DNA from: Stappia taiwanensis
Lineage (GTDB): Bacteria; Pseudomonadota; Alphaproteobacteria; Rhizobiales; Stappiaceae
Assembly: GCF_014635285.1 (NCBI RefSeq)
Contig: NZ_BMCR01000004.1
Span: forward strand, 372,001 to 436,000
Reading direction: 5' to 3'
Length of the DNA: 64,000 nt
The notes beneath the pieces are model-generated. The model saw nothing but the letters and a program-made list of their open reading frames with translations. It ran no database searches and was not told the origin of the DNA. The translations under genes were made by a program, and so were the position numbers. Positions 9,057 to 18,811 of this stretch are shown here, piece by piece (the first letter of the stretch is position 1; each line of letters opens with the position of its first letter).

Positions 9057-10415
9057 ATGACTTTTCGCAGCCTTATCGCGGCCGGCATGGCCGCGGCGAC
9101 CCTGACGGGTGCCGCCTCCCCCGCCTTCGCCGAGGAAATCACCCTCACTCTCTGGTCGCGCGCCGACCGCTCGGGCCCGCTGCGCGCCGGCAATGTCGTC
9201 GAAGCGGCCAAGACCCTCAACCAGATGCTCGCGGCCAGCGGCTCCGACAAAAGCGTCAAGGTCGAGCTGATCGAGACCAACGCCAAGGGCTTCGATGCCG
9301 ACGCCCTTGATGTGCTTAAGGCGCATTCGGTCGGCGACACGCCGGACATCATCGTCGCCGCCCATGAGTGGATCGGCTCCTTCGTCCAGGCCGGCCTTGC
9401 CGCCAATCTGGAAGAGCACATCGCCGCCAATCCGAACCTTTACGACGACATCATCCCCACCCTTTGGAACGCGGTCAGCTACAAGGGCGCGCGCTACGGC
9501 GTGCCGCAGGACGGCGAAGTGCGGATGTTCTTCCTCAACAACGACATGCTGCGCAAGGCGGGCAAGTCCGAGGAGTTCATTGCCAGCCTGCCGGCCAAGG
9601 TCAATGCCGGTGAGTTCACCATGGCCGACATGTGCACCCTCGCCGCCGAGGTGAAGGATGCGGGCGCCTCCGAGCTCGGTCTGGTGCATCGCCCGAACGT
9701 CGGCCCGGACTTCCAGATGGCGATGGCCGCCTTCGGCATCGACATGTACAACGACGAGGAAGCTCGCCTGCAGGTCTCCAAATCCGGCCTGACAAAATAC
9801 TACGGCTGGCTGAAGACCTGCGTCGATCAGGGCGCGATTCCCGCCGACATGACCAGCTACTCCTGGGATAGCGTCCATGCCGCCTTCCGCGGCGAGAAGG
9901 CAGTGGCCAAGTTCCACGGCATCTGGAACCTCGGCGCCCAGCTCGAGGCCTTCGGCATCGATCCGCTCGACAAGGACGCCTATTTCAAGAAGATCACCTG
10001 GATCAACGCACCGGCCGGCGAAAAGGGCGGCACGCCGAAGAACCTGTCGCACCCGATCGTCTATGTGGTCGGCGACACGCCGAACAAGGACCTGGCGGCG
10101 ATGCTCGTGGCCCTTGCCTCCCAGCACGTGCCGAACACCCGCCACGCGGTCACCACCAACCACACGCCGATCAACTACGGCCAGATGGCCATGCCCGCCT
10201 TCCAGAAGGAAGGCTGGGGCCTGGTTGCCGGCGTGCCGCTGCTGGAATACGCCGAGTTCATGCCGAACCATCCGCGCGTCGGCCAGTACAACGCCATCAC
10301 CTTCCAGGGCGTACAGGCGGTGGAAACCGGTGAAATGACCGTGGATGAGGCGGTCGAGATGGTCATCGAAGAGCTCGAGACCGAGCTTGGCGAAGACGTC
10401 ATCATTCTCGACTGA
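9057..10415 (+). CDS. Periplasmic sugar-type ABC solute-binding protein
   Basis: The 452-residue protein has a clear Sec signal peptide (hydrophobic stretch, then ASPAFA before EEITLTLWSR) and a family 1 extracellular solute-binding fold. Start ATG 9057 has GGAG eight bases upstream. It heads an operon with two permeases, a MalK/UgpC-type ATPase and three phosphodiester- or phosphoester-cleaving enzymes. That company suggests the ligand is a phosphorylated or glycerophosphodiester compound such as a glycerophosphoinositol or another phospholipid head group, rather than a plain sugar. The ligand cannot be read from the sequence. Confidence 0.85.
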   Translation: MTFRSLIAAGMAAATLTGAASPAFAEEITLTLWSRADRSGPLRAGNVVEAAKTLNQMLAASGSDKSVKVELIETNAKGFDADALDVLKAHSVGDTPDIIVAAHEWIGSFVQAGLAANLEEHIAANPNLYDDIIPTLWNAVSYKGARYGVPQDGEVRMFFLNNDMLRKAGKSEEFIASLPAKVNAGEFTMADMCTLAAEVKDAGASELGLVHRPNVGPDFQMAMAAFGIDMYNDEEARLQVSKSGLTKYYGWLKTCVDQGAIPADMTSYSWDSVHAAFRGEKAVAKFHGIWNLGAQLEAFGIDPLDKDAYFKKITWINAPAGEKGGTPKNLSHPIVYVVGDTPNKDLAAMLVALASQHVPNTRHAVTTNHTPINYGQMAMPAFQKEGWGLVAGVPLLEYAEFMPNHPRVGQYNAITFQGVQAVETGEMTVDEAVEMVIEELETELGEDVIILD

Positions 10416-10427
10416 TCCCTTTCATCC

Positions 10428-10454
10428 GGGGGGCACGGCGTCGCCGTGCCCCCC
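10428..10454 (+). promoter_or_regulatory. Strong hairpin between binding-protein and permease genes
   Basis: A perfect 12-bp GC stem (10428-10439 with 10443-10454, GGGGGGCACGGC and its complement) with a three-base loop follows the binding-protein stop by 12 bp. There is no U-run. In many ABC operons such a structure protects the upstream mRNA and lowers permease expression; that role is inferred here. Confidence 0.6.
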
Positions 10455-10473
10455 GCCACCCGGTTTCCAGCCC

Positions 10474-11421
10474 ATGCCCTCCTCAGCTTCCGCGCGCCAG
10501 GCCAGCAACGCGCTCATCTTTCTCGGCCCGGCGATCATTCTCCTGTTTGCCCTGCTCGTCGTACCGATCGTCGTCGATCTGGTAGTCGCCTTCACCGACA
10601 TGGCCCAGACGGTGACCATCGGCGAATTCACAACACGGCAATTCAACAAGCTGGTCCGGCCCAGCGATGATGCCTGGTTCGGCTTCGAGCTGCGCGGCTC
10701 CTTCTACCGCGCGCTGTCGCTGACCGCGATCTACGTCTTCTGCACCCTGACCATCTTCAACATCACCTTCGGCCTGATCCTGGCGCTGACGACAACCGCC
10801 TTGAGCGACAGGCTCGGCGCGTTCTTCCGCGCGGTCTGGCTGTTGCCGCGCATGTCCCCTTCCGTGGTCTACGGCCTGCTGTGGATCTGGGTGGTCGATC
10901 CGACCGAACGCGGCCTGCTCAACCAGGTGCTGATCAATGTCTTCGGCCTGGAGCCGATCAACATGATGCTGGATCACCCGATGGTGCTGATCGTGATGGC
11001 CAACGGCTTCATCGGCGCCTCCATCGGCATGCTGATCCTGACCAGCGCCATCCGCTCGATCCCCAAGCATCTGTTCCACGCCGCCCGGGCCGACGGAGCC
11101 GGGCCGATGGCCATCACCTGGCACATCGTCCTGCCGGCGCTGCGCTGGCCGCTCAGCTACATCACCGTGTTCCAGACCCTCTCCCTGCTGGTGAGCTTTG
11201 AATACATCTTCCTGATCATGGGCGCCTCGCGCTCGACCATGACCATGGCGATGCTGGCCTATACCAAGACCCTCGCGCCGGATATCGGCTCGGGCCAATA
11301 CGCCTATGGCGCGGCGATCACCCTGATCCTGATCGTCATCGGCATGGCAACGGCCATGTTCATGTGGCGCATGTCCAACATGAAGGCGTTGCTCGCCAAG
11401 CCGAAAATCGAGGTGCAGTGA
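10474..11421 (+). CDS. ABC transporter permease (MalF/UgpA type)
   Basis: This 315-residue integral membrane protein has several hydrophobic segments, the first right after the N-terminus (LIFLGPAIILLFALLVV). The cytoplasmic coupling loop typical of binding-protein-dependent permeases follows SIPKHLFHAARADGAGPMA. It pairs with the next gene to form the inner-membrane channel. ATG 10474 is the plausible start because it begins just before the first membrane segment. Its stop codon overlaps the start of the next permease. Confidence 0.85.
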   Translation: MPSSASARQASNALIFLGPAIILLFALLVVPIVVDLVVAFTDMAQTVTIGEFTTRQFNKLVRPSDDAWFGFELRGSFYRALSLTAIYVFCTLTIFNITFGLILALTTTALSDRLGAFFRAVWLLPRMSPSVVYGLLWIWVVDPTERGLLNQVLINVFGLEPINMMLDHPMVLIVMANGFIGASIGMLILTSAIRSIPKHLFHAARADGAGPMAITWHIVLPALRWPLSYITVFQTLSLLVSFEYIFLIMGASRSTMTMAMLAYTKTLAPDIGSGQYAYGAAITLILIVIGMATAMFMWRMSNMKALLAKPKIEVQ

Positions 11422-12470
11422 TGACCGCCATTGACTGGAACCGGCTCGCGACGCGAGCCCGGCGCGGCCGGCGCGTGCGCAGCGGCCTGCTGCTCGCCTT
11501 CCTGACGCTGGTGTCCCTGCCGGTGATCCTGCCGTTCTTCTGGGTGGTGGTGATCTCCGTCTCCGCCCGCACCGGCGGGGTCGAGGCCGCCGTCCTGTGG
11601 AAGGCCTGCGCCGTGCTGGTGCCTTGCGTGCTCGCCTATGCAGGCGTGCATACCTTCATCGCGTCCGTCCGCGCGCGGATCATCGCCGGCCTGTTGCTCG
11701 GCGGCCTTTGCCTCATCGGGCTCTACGTGCTGATCGGCGCGGACCTTCACCTCAACAACTACCGCTTTCTCGTCAATCCCAACCTGATCGAGGACATTCG
11801 CGGGGCGGCGACCATCGGCGGCCAGTTCCCCTGGGTGTGGGAGGCGTTCGGCAATTCGCTGCTGGTCGCCATAACCTCCATGACCCTGAAGGTGATCGTT
11901 GCCACGCTGGCCGGCTACTACCTTTCGCGCTTTGCCTTTCGCGGCCGGTCCTTCTTCCTGCAAAGCCTTTTGCTGCTGGAAGTGTTCCACCCGTGGATGC
12001 TGACGATCCCGATCTTCCTGGTGATCTTCTGGGTCGGCCTGCTCAACACCCTCAGCGGCCCGATCCTGGTTCTCACGGTGATCGACCTGCCCTTCTACAT
12101 CTTCATCATGAAGGGCTTCTTCGATGCTGTCCCCTGGGACATCGAGATGAGCGCGATGACCGATGGCGCCACCCGCCGCCAGGCGTTCCGCCATGTGGTC
12201 CTGCCGCAGGTGCGTGGCGGCATCATCGCCATCTCCGTGCTCGGTTTCATCAAGGGCTGGGAGGAGTATGTCTTCGTCACCGCCCTCAGGACCGGCAATT
12301 CCTACTGGGTGATGTCCACCTATCTCTACTATGTCGCGGAAGATGTCATGGGCGTCGACTATGGCCTCGTCGCCGCCGTCAGCGTGTTCTACATGCTGCC
12401 GAGCCTCCTGCTCTACCTCTTCCTCCAGAAATACCTCACGCAACTGACGCTTGGCGGCGTCAAAGGATAA
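11421..12470 (+). CDS. ABC transporter permease (MalG/UgpE type)
   Basis: The 349-residue protein is the partner permease. It has about six to eight hydrophobic segments and an EAA-type coupling loop (IEMSAMTDGATRRQAFRHVV). Its N-terminal half carries an extra pair of hydrophobic segments around residues 50-115, longer than the usual 280-300 residue MalG homologue. Translation is coupled to the upstream permease by a one-base TGATG overlap. It is followed by the ATPase gene after 3 bp. Confidence 0.85.
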   Translation: MTAIDWNRLATRARRGRRVRSGLLLAFLTLVSLPVILPFFWVVVISVSARTGGVEAAVLWKACAVLVPCVLAYAGVHTFIASVRARIIAGLLLGGLCLIGLYVLIGADLHLNNYRFLVNPNLIEDIRGAATIGGQFPWVWEAFGNSLLVAITSMTLKVIVATLAGYYLSRFAFRGRSFFLQSLLLLEVFHPWMLTIPIFLVIFWVGLLNTLSGPILVLTVIDLPFYIFIMKGFFDAVPWDIEMSAMTDGATRRQAFRHVVLPQVRGGIIAISVLGFIKGWEEYVFVTALRTGNSYWVMSTYLYYVAEDVMGVDYGLVAAVSVFYMLPSLLLYLFLQKYLTQLTLGGVKG

Positions 12471-12473
12471 ATC

Positions 12474-13559
12474 ATGGCCCGCGTCGATCTTCAAAACGTC
12501 ACCAAGGACTGGGGGACGGCCGTTGCCGTCGATGACATCAGCCTTGACCTGAAGGATGGCGAATTCGTCGCCGTTCTCGGCCCCTCTGGCTGCGGCAAGT
12601 CCACCACGCTGTTCATGCTGGCCGGCATCTATGCGCCGAGCAGCGGCGACATCCGCTTCGACGGCGCGCGCGTCAACGATGTGGAGGCGCGCGACCGCAA
12701 TGTCGGCATCGTGTTCCAGTCCTACGCGCTCTATCCGAACATGACCGTGTTGCAGAACATCCTGTTTCCGCTGCGCTTCAAGAAGGTCCCCCGGACTGAC
12801 GCGGAACGGGAGGCACGGGAGATCGCCCGGCTGGTGCAGATCGAAAACCTGCTCGACCGGCGCCCCGGGCAGCTCTCCGGCGGCCAGCAGCAGCGCGTGG
12901 CGCTGGCCCGCGCGCTGGTCAAAAAGCCGAACCTGCTCTTGCTCGATGAGCCGCTGTCCAATCTCGACGCCACCTTGCGCCTGTCCATGCGCGCGGAAAT
13001 CCGCAGAATCCAGCGCGAACTCGGGGTGACGACCATCCTCGTCACCCACGACCAGATCGAGGCGACCACCATGGCCGACCGGATCATCTGCATGAATGCG
13101 GGCCGGGTCGAGCAGATCGGCACGCCAACCGATCTTTACCGGGCGCCGGAGACCACCTTCGTCGCCGCCTTCATCGGCTCGCCGCCGATCAACCTGATCG
13201 ACGCCCGGCTTGCCGGCGACACGCTGGAGATCGGTGACAAGCGTCTGCGCGCAACCGGTGCCGGTGCGGACCACGGCGGTCCTGTCAAGCTGGGACTGCG
13301 GCCGGAGCATATCCGCGAGGCGGAGGCCGGATCGGCTACGGCGGGACTGGCCGCGACGATCACAGCCAGCGAGCCGATGGGCCGGGAAACGCTCTACACC
13401 GCCGATACCCCGATTGGCTCCCTGCACTTCCTCGAAGCCACCTCGATGCCGCGCCTTGCGCCCGGCGCGAAGCTCTCCCTCACCTTCGACGGGGACGACA
13501 GTCTGGTGTTCGACGCCGCAACCACGCGGCTGATGCATGGAGTTTGCGCCCATGTCTGA
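12474..13559 (+). CDS. ABC transporter ATPase (MalK/UgpC family)
   Basis: The 361-residue protein is a sugar-type ABC ATPase. It has Walker A ([10 protein letters not shown]), Q-loop, signature (LSGGQQQRVALARAL), Walker B (LLLLDEPLSNLD) and switch His (LVTHDQIEA), then a C-terminal OB-fold regulatory domain of about 120 residues (LGLRPEHIR). It energises the two preceding permeases. The end overlaps the following hydrolase gene by 8 bp, tying transport to intracellular processing of the imported compound. Confidence 0.9.
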   Translation: MARVDLQNVTKDWGTAVAVDDISLDLKDGEFVAVLGPSGCGKSTTLFMLAGIYAPSSGDIRFDGARVNDVEARDRNVGIVFQSYALYPNMTVLQNILFPLRFKKVPRTDAEREAREIARLVQIENLLDRRPGQLSGGQQQRVALARALVKKPNLLLLDEPLSNLDATLRLSMRAEIRRIQRELGVTTILVTHDQIEATTMADRIICMNAGRVEQIGTPTDLYRAPETTFVAAFIGSPPINLIDARLAGDTLEIGDKRLRATGAGADHGGPVKLGLRPEHIREAEAGSATAGLAATITASEPMGRETLYTADTPIGSLHFLEATSMPRLAPGAKLSLTFDGDDSLVFDAATTRLMHGVCAHV

Positions 13560-14595
13560 GCGCTCCACCTGGCCGGTCGTCACCGCGACCTCCGCCACCC
13601 TGACACCGCCGTCCGAAGACTGGCGCACCGCCGCCAATAGCGGCACCGCCACGCCGGAACGGCATGCGGAGCTGCGCCGCACCTCCGGCTGTTTCGACCA
13701 TGTGCGCCTCAGCCAGCCCGCTATCGCCGCCGCACCAGGCTCCCGGCTGACGGTGGTCTCCTGGAATCTGGAACGCTGCAAGCATGTGGCGGAAAGTGCC
13801 GCCGTTCTTGCTCGCGAGCAGGCCGATATCTGCCTGTTGACGGAGCTCGACCTTGGCATGGCCCGTGCCGGCAACCGGGACACCTCGGCGGAACTCGCCG
13901 AACGCTTGGCCATGGGCGCGGCCTTCGGCACCGAATTCATCGAACTGGGTCTTGGCGATCTGCGCGAGCAAGGCGAACATGCGGGCGAACGCAACCTGGG
14001 GGGCTTGCATGGCAATGGGGTTCTCAGCCGTCTTGCCATCGACCGGGCGGCGCTGTTGCCGCTCGACGATGACGGCTTCTGGTACATCGACGCGGCGCAG
14101 CGCGATCAGCGCCGCATCGGCAGCCGTATGGCGATCGCCGTGCGCCACACGGCACCCCGCCCGTTCTGGGTGGTGGCGGTGCATTTCGAAAGCCGCCTCG
14201 GCCCGGCGGAGCGCGGCCGGGAAATGGCGGCCCTGCTGGCGCATGTGGAACGGCTTTGCGGCGAGGCCCCGGTGCTGATCGGCGGCGACTTCAACACGAT
14301 CGGGCTGATGCACGCGGGGCTGGAAGGCACGGCACTGCTGGAGCGCCCGCAGGAGGCAGAACCGATGTTCGCCCGGCTTGCCGAGGCTGGCTTCGACTGG
14401 CATGCCTGCAACACCGCCGAGCCGACCACCCGCAACCATCCCTGGACGGCGACCGATGACCGCAGGCTGAAGAAGATCGACTGGTTCTTCGCCCGTGGCC
14501 TTGCCTGTTCCGCCCCCGCCGTCGTCGCCGCCACCGGCCCCGATGGTGAAAACCTTTCCGATCACGAAGCAATCCGCGTGGAGATTTCGTTTTGA
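13552..14595 (+). CDS. Endonuclease/exonuclease/phosphatase-fold hydrolase
   Basis: The 347-residue protein has the Mg-dependent EEP (exonuclease III / inositol phosphatase / sphingomyelinase) fold. Motifs in order are VVSWNLERC, LLTELD, HGNGVLSR, GGDFNT and LSDHEAI, covering the metal-binding Asn, Glu, Asp/Asn and His positions. It has no signal peptide, so it probably acts in the cytoplasm on the imported compound. The first 60 residues precede the domain and are not recognisable. ATG 13552 overlaps the ATPase gene. DNA repair is unlikely given the operon. Confidence 0.8.
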   Translation: MSERSTWPVVTATSATLTPPSEDWRTAANSGTATPERHAELRRTSGCFDHVRLSQPAIAAAPGSRLTVVSWNLERCKHVAESAAVLAREQADICLLTELDLGMARAGNRDTSAELAERLAMGAAFGTEFIELGLGDLREQGEHAGERNLGGLHGNGVLSRLAIDRAALLPLDDDGFWYIDAAQRDQRRIGSRMAIAVRHTAPRPFWVVAVHFESRLGPAERGREMAALLAHVERLCGEAPVLIGGDFNTIGLMHAGLEGTALLERPQEAEPMFARLAEAGFDWHACNTAEPTTRNHPWTATDDRRLKKIDWFFARGLACSAPAVVAATGPDGENLSDHEAIRVEISF

Positions 14596-15308
14596 CCCGC
14601 ACGAAAATGGTCTGTCATCGCGGCGCCTGCCGGCTCGCACCTGAAAACACCTTCGCCTCGGCGGAAAAGGCGCTGGAGCTGGGAGGTGCCTATATCGAAC
14701 TGGATGTGCGCGAAAGCGCCGATGGCGTGCTCTACGTGATGCACGACCAGACCGTCGACCGCACCACCAACGGCTCCGGCGCAATCGCCCGGATGAGCTC
14801 GGCGGAGATCGACGCGCTCGATGCGGGAAGCTGGTTCGATCCCCGGTTTGCCGGCGAACGGGTGCCCCGTCTCGACGCCTTCCTGGAAAACCTCAAGGGC
14901 CGCGCCGGCGCCTATGTGGAACTGAAGTGGTGCGACCCGGCCAAGCTGGCGCGGATGATCCGCGACCTCGGCATGGCCAAGGATATCTTCTGGTTCTCCT
15001 TCAAGCCGGAGATGCGCGCGGCCATGCGCGCGGCCGCCCCCGACATGCGGGCGATGATCACCCTCGACATTGCCCGCACCCCTTCCCTCGCCCGGCCGCT
15101 GTTTGGCGCGGCGATGGTCGAAATGGAGGTGGATGAGGCAACGCCGGCGGTGCTCGCATCCTGCCGCGAGCTCGATCACGAGACCATGATCTACTACCCC
15201 GGTGAGGATCCGGCGGTGTTCCGGCAGATCGCCGAGGCCGGCGTCGACTATGTCAATCTCGACCAGCCCGCGCTCTATGCCGCGGCCGAGGCGGAGCTTT
15301 CAGCATGA
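14592..15308 (+). CDS. Glycerophosphodiester phosphodiesterase (GDPD)
   Basis: The 238-residue protein is a cytoplasmic GDPD of the UgpQ type. Catalytic and metal residues are visible: HRG near the start, ELDVRESADG, then VMHDQTVDRTTNG. It hydrolyses glycerophosphodiesters to glycerol 3-phosphate and an alcohol. Start TTG 14592 overlaps the upstream stop (TTGA) and has GGAG seven bases upstream; ATG 14607 is the alternative. The association with a ugp-like importer parallels the classical ugp operon, but the two EEP enzymes make this locus different. Confidence 0.85.
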   Translation: MTRTKMVCHRGACRLAPENTFASAEKALELGGAYIELDVRESADGVLYVMHDQTVDRTTNGSGAIARMSSAEIDALDAGSWFDPRFAGERVPRLDAFLENLKGRAGAYVELKWCDPAKLARMIRDLGMAKDIFWFSFKPEMRAAMRAAAPDMRAMITLDIARTPSLARPLFGAAMVEMEVDEATPAVLASCRELDHETMIYYPGEDPAVFRQIAEAGVDYVNLDQPALYAAAEAELSA

Positions 15309-16165
15309 GGATCATCAGCTACAACATCCAGTACGGCCTTGGCATCGATGGTCGCTACGACCTTGCGCGCATCGCCGACGAGATCCGCGATGGCGATATC
15401 ATCGGCCTGCAGGAGGTTGAGCGCTACTGGCAGCGTTCGGGCATGGTCGATGAGGCGGAGGCGCTGGCCGCGCTGCTGCCGGACCATCATTGGGTCTATG
15501 GCGCCAATCTCGACATGGATGCCAGCTACCGCGACGAGGGCGGCAGGCTGGTGAACCGGCGGCGCCAGTTCGGCACCATGGTGCTGTCGCGCTTCCCGAT
15601 CATCTCCTCGCGCAACTTTCCGCTGCCGAAATTCGGCACCCTCGACCAGCATTCGATCCAGCAGGGGCTGCTGGAAACGGTGATCGATCCCGGCACCGGG
15701 CCGATCCGCTTCTACAGCGTGCACCTCAGCCACCTGTGCTCTGAAACCCGCATGCCGCAGATCGAGGCAATCCTCGACATCCTGCGCCGGGCCCCGGCGG
15801 AGGGCGGCGCCTGGTGCGGCGGTCACCCGGACCCGGCGGCAGGCTGGACCGAGGGCGAGATGCCGCCGATGCCGCGTGATTTGGTGCTGGTCGGCGACAT
15901 GAACTGCACCAACACCAGCCCGGAATATGCCGCCCTCACCGGCCCGATGACCGGTCGCTACGGCCGGCTGTGCAACACCGACGGGCTGGTCGATGCCTAT
16001 GTGGCGGCCGGCAACGACGAAAACGGCGGCAGCAGCAATCCGACCGGCAGCCGCATCGACCATTGCTTTGTCTCCGCCTCCCTGCGCCATCGGGTCCGCG
16101 CGGTGAGCATCGACGATACGGCGACCGGGTCGGACCATTGGCCGGTGCGGGTCGACCTCGACTAA
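15305..16165 (+). CDS. Second endonuclease/exonuclease/phosphatase-fold hydrolase
   Basis: The 286-residue protein is another EEP-fold metal-dependent phosphoesterase, with IISYNIQYG, IGLQEVER, VGDMNCT and TGSDHWPV in the expected order. It is divergent in sequence from the EEP gene two positions upstream, so it is probably not a recent duplicate. ATG 15305 overlaps the GDPD stop by four bases. It is the last gene of the operon and meets the diguanylate cyclase gene tail to tail with about 50 bp between. Confidence 0.8.
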   Translation: MRIISYNIQYGLGIDGRYDLARIADEIRDGDIIGLQEVERYWQRSGMVDEAEALAALLPDHHWVYGANLDMDASYRDEGGRLVNRRRQFGTMVLSRFPIISSRNFPLPKFGTLDQHSIQQGLLETVIDPGTGPIRFYSVHLSHLCSETRMPQIEAILDILRRAPAEGGAWCGGHPDPAAGWTEGEMPPMPRDLVLVGDMNCTNTSPEYAALTGPMTGRYGRLCNTDGLVDAYVAAGNDENGGSSNPTGSRIDHCFVSASLRHRVRAVSIDDTATGSDHWPVRVDLD

Positions 16166-16219
16166 ACGGCCGCTTGCCCCGCCCGGGAGTGCGCCTCGCG
16201 CCGGGCCATGACATCGGCG

Positions 16220-18811
16220 CTACAGCGCCTTGGTCTCCTGCGGCCGAAAGAGCCGATAGCCGTTGCCGCCCTCTTGCTTGACCTGATAAAGGGCGGCATC
16301 GGCATTTCTCATGACCGCACGGATATCGCTTGCTCCAATCGGCATGCGGGCAATGCCCAGACTGACACCGACCGATGCCAGGTTCTCGCCGACATCGACC
16401 GCCTGCCCCAGGGTCTCGATGATCCGCGCGGCAATGCCCGCCAGCTCGCGGTCCTCGACCTTTTCCAGAATGACGGCGAATTCGTCGCCGCCGAAACGGG
16501 CGACCAGATCCGTATCGCGAACGGACTTGCGAAGACGCCGCGCCACCTCCTCAAGCAGCGCATCGCCGGCCCCATGGCCATAGGTATCGTTCACTGCCTT
16601 GAACCGGTCGAGGTCCAGCAGCATCAGCACATAGCCTGCGGTCCCGCCGGCCGCGTCGGCAACTGCCTCTTCAAGACGCCGGTTGAACAGCGAGCGATTG
16701 GCGAGACCGGTCAGCGTGTCATGATGCGCCGCATGCAGGATCCGTTCGGACGCCTTGTCCTGCTCCGTCACATCCTCGTGGGTGCCGATCCAGCCGCCAT
16801 CGGGTAGCGGAGCGTGGACCGTGAGAACGGTACGGCCACAGCCCAGATGGAACCGCACCCGCACCACCTCGCCAGCCTGCAGCCGAGCCCGCAGGTCCGC
16901 CACGTAATCCGTCACATCCCCGTCGAAATCCCCCCGCGCCTTCCTGGCCTCGACCAACTCGGTCAGGGGGGCACCGGTCCATGCTTCCTCGGGGGTCATC
17001 TCGAACAGATCGATATACTGGCGGTTCCAGAGCACCAGACGAGCTTCGCCGTCGAACACACTCACCCCCTGGTTCATGTTCGCCAGGGTGATTTCAAGCT
17101 CAGTCGATTTCTCCCGCGCGATCCGTTCATTCTCGATATAGCGACGCTCGGTCTGCTTGCGTTCGGTGATGTCCGCGAAAGTCAGCACAAGGCCGCCACC
17201 GGGGACCGGCGTGCCCTTGATCTCAAGAACCGTTCCATCCGGGCGCACCCGCTCGTAGCTGTGCGCCTCGCCGCTGCACAGGCGCTCCACCCGCTCACGG
17301 ATAATCGTATCGGCCTCGCCCTCGCCATACTCGCTGCGGTTCACGTTGAAGCGGAAATAGGCTTCCAGATCCGGCTTCTGCGCCAGGAATTCCTCCGGCA
17401 TATCAAGCAGTTTCTTGAACGCCTCGTTGTAGGCCTGCAGGCACATGTCCCGATCGAAGAAGACGACGCCGCCGGGAAAGTTCTCGAACACCCCGGCCAG
17501 CATGTCCGCCTGACGCTTCACCTCGGTGATATCGGTCAACGAGACGACCATCGTCGCCTCGCCATCCTCATACCGTTCGGCGATCCGCACCACGTTGATC
17601 GTCAACCAGCGCTGGCCGGTTTCCGCATCGCCGCACAGGCTCAGGGTCGTGGTTTTTCCTTCTTCCGCGTCCAGAACACGCAGGAACGGATTGCCCTTCC
17701 CGTCCTCCGCACTCGAAGCCGGATGAAACAGCCGGGCGATTTCGCCGATATGCGCCGTGGCCAACTGCTCCGCCGGCAGCCCGAGGATCCGGCAGGCGGC
17801 CGGGTTGAAGGAGCAGATCTGCCCATCCCGCCCCAAGACGAGAATCCCCTCCGTCAGGGCCTCAAGCGTCGATTTGTAAAGGGTTTCGGAGCGGCGAATG
17901 TGCAGATCCGCGGCTTTTTGCGGTGTGACGTCACGAATGGCCCCCACAAGGCGGCGGACCTCGCCATTTTCCACGATAACCCGACCGACCGCATGGACCC
18001 AGCGCGAGCGACCGGTGGCGGTGCGGAACGGCACTTCAAGGTCCCAACCGGAGCCATCGGTCTGGCAGCGCCCGATGGCCTCCTCGACCTTCCTCCGCGC
18101 TTCGGGAGGATAGAACGCCAACGCAGTTTCAAGCGTGGGCTGATAATCCTCGGCGACTTCGTGGATCTGCCGCGTCTGCCGGGTCCACGTCACCTGGCGC
18201 GTTTTCATATCCAGTTGCCAGCCGCCGACACCGGCCACGCCGACAACATCCTCCAGCAGCGCCAGTCGTTCCCGGTGTTTCCGGTTCAGGAGGTCGGCCT
18301 CGGACCGGGCGCGCGTCACCTCCAGCGCATGTGCATGGGAGCGGATCAACCCTTCCACAGCCGTGGCCAGCCGGCAAAGTTGACGGACCTGCGCCTCGCT
18401 CGGCTGGCGCGGCACGGTATCAACCACGCACAGAGCACCGAGACGATGCACGCCATCGATCGAAACCGGGCAGCCGGCATAAAAGCGGACATGCGGCTCG
18501 CCGGTGACCAGTGGATTGTCGCAAAAACGGGGGTCCTTGGTGGCATCCGGCACGATCAACGGGCGCGCGCTGCGGATGGTCCAGTTGCAGAAGGCAACGT
18601 CCATCGGCGTACCGTCGAGTTCGATGCCACAGCGGGCCTTGAACCACTGGTAGTCATCATCCACCAGCGATACCAGCGCGATCGGACAGTCGAAAATCTC
18701 GGCGACGGCCTCGACGATGGCATCGAATTCCGGGGTCCGTTCCGTGTTCAGGATCGCGATCGCACGCAATGCCTCAAGACGTTCAGCCTCATTTTCCGGA
18801 CTACCATGCAT
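16220..18811 (-). CDS. GAF/multi-PAS sensory diguanylate cyclase
   Basis: The 863-residue protein has no membrane segment and is probably a cytoplasmic sensor. An N-terminal GAF domain (about 20-160, FYAGCPVSIDGVHRLGALCV) is followed by about four PAS modules (roughly 195-690) and a C-terminal GGDEF domain. The active-site motif GGDEF is at about residue 774, and the inhibitory I-site RDTD lies five residues before it, so an active, feedback-inhibited c-di-GMP synthase is expected. No EAL or HD-GYP domain follows. Start at 18811 (MHGSPENE) is chosen because the GAF domain begins there; upstream in-frame sequence is not protein-like. No functional link to either neighbour is evident. Confidence 0.9.
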   Translation of the reverse strand: MHGSPENEAERLEALRAIAILNTERTPEFDAIVEAVAEIFDCPIALVSLVDDDYQWFKARCGIELDGTPMDVAFCNWTIRSARPLIVPDATKDPRFCDNPLVTGEPHVRFYAGCPVSIDGVHRLGALCVVDTVPRQPSEAQVRQLCRLATAVEGLIRSHAHALEVTRARSEADLLNRKHRERLALLEDVVGVAGVGGWQLDMKTRQVTWTRQTRQIHEVAEDYQPTLETALAFYPPEARRKVEEAIGRCQTDGSGWDLEVPFRTATGRSRWVHAVGRVIVENGEVRRLVGAIRDVTPQKAADLHIRRSETLYKSTLEALTEGILVLGRDGQICSFNPAACRILGLPAEQLATAHIGEIARLFHPASSAEDGKGNPFLRVLDAEEGKTTTLSLCGDAETGQRWLTINVVRIAERYEDGEATMVVSLTDITEVKRQADMLAGVFENFPGGVVFFDRDMCLQAYNEAFKKLLDMPEEFLAQKPDLEAYFRFNVNRSEYGEGEADTIIRERVERLCSGEAHSYERVRPDGTVLEIKGTPVPGGGLVLTFADITERKQTERRYIENERIAREKSTELEITLANMNQGVSVFDGEARLVLWNRQYIDLFEMTPEEAWTGAPLTELVEARKARGDFDGDVTDYVADLRARLQAGEVVRVRFHLGCGRTVLTVHAPLPDGGWIGTHEDVTEQDKASERILHAAHHDTLTGLANRSLFNRRLEEAVADAAGGTAGYVLMLLDLDRFKAVNDTYGHGAGDALLEEVARRLRKSVRDTDLVARFGGDEFAVILEKVEDRELAGIAARIIETLGQAVDVGENLASVGVSLGIARMPIGASDIRAVMRNADAALYQVKQEGGNGYRLFRPQETKAL

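Noticed and set aside
11304-14087. A 927-codon - strand frame across the ABC operon
   Set aside because: The + strand genes there have full Walker, permease and EEP motifs and overlapping stops and starts; the antisense product has none.
16181-16206. GCCCGG/CCGGGC hairpin between converging genes as a terminator
   Set aside because: Only 6 bp with no T-run; expected by chance at this GC content.
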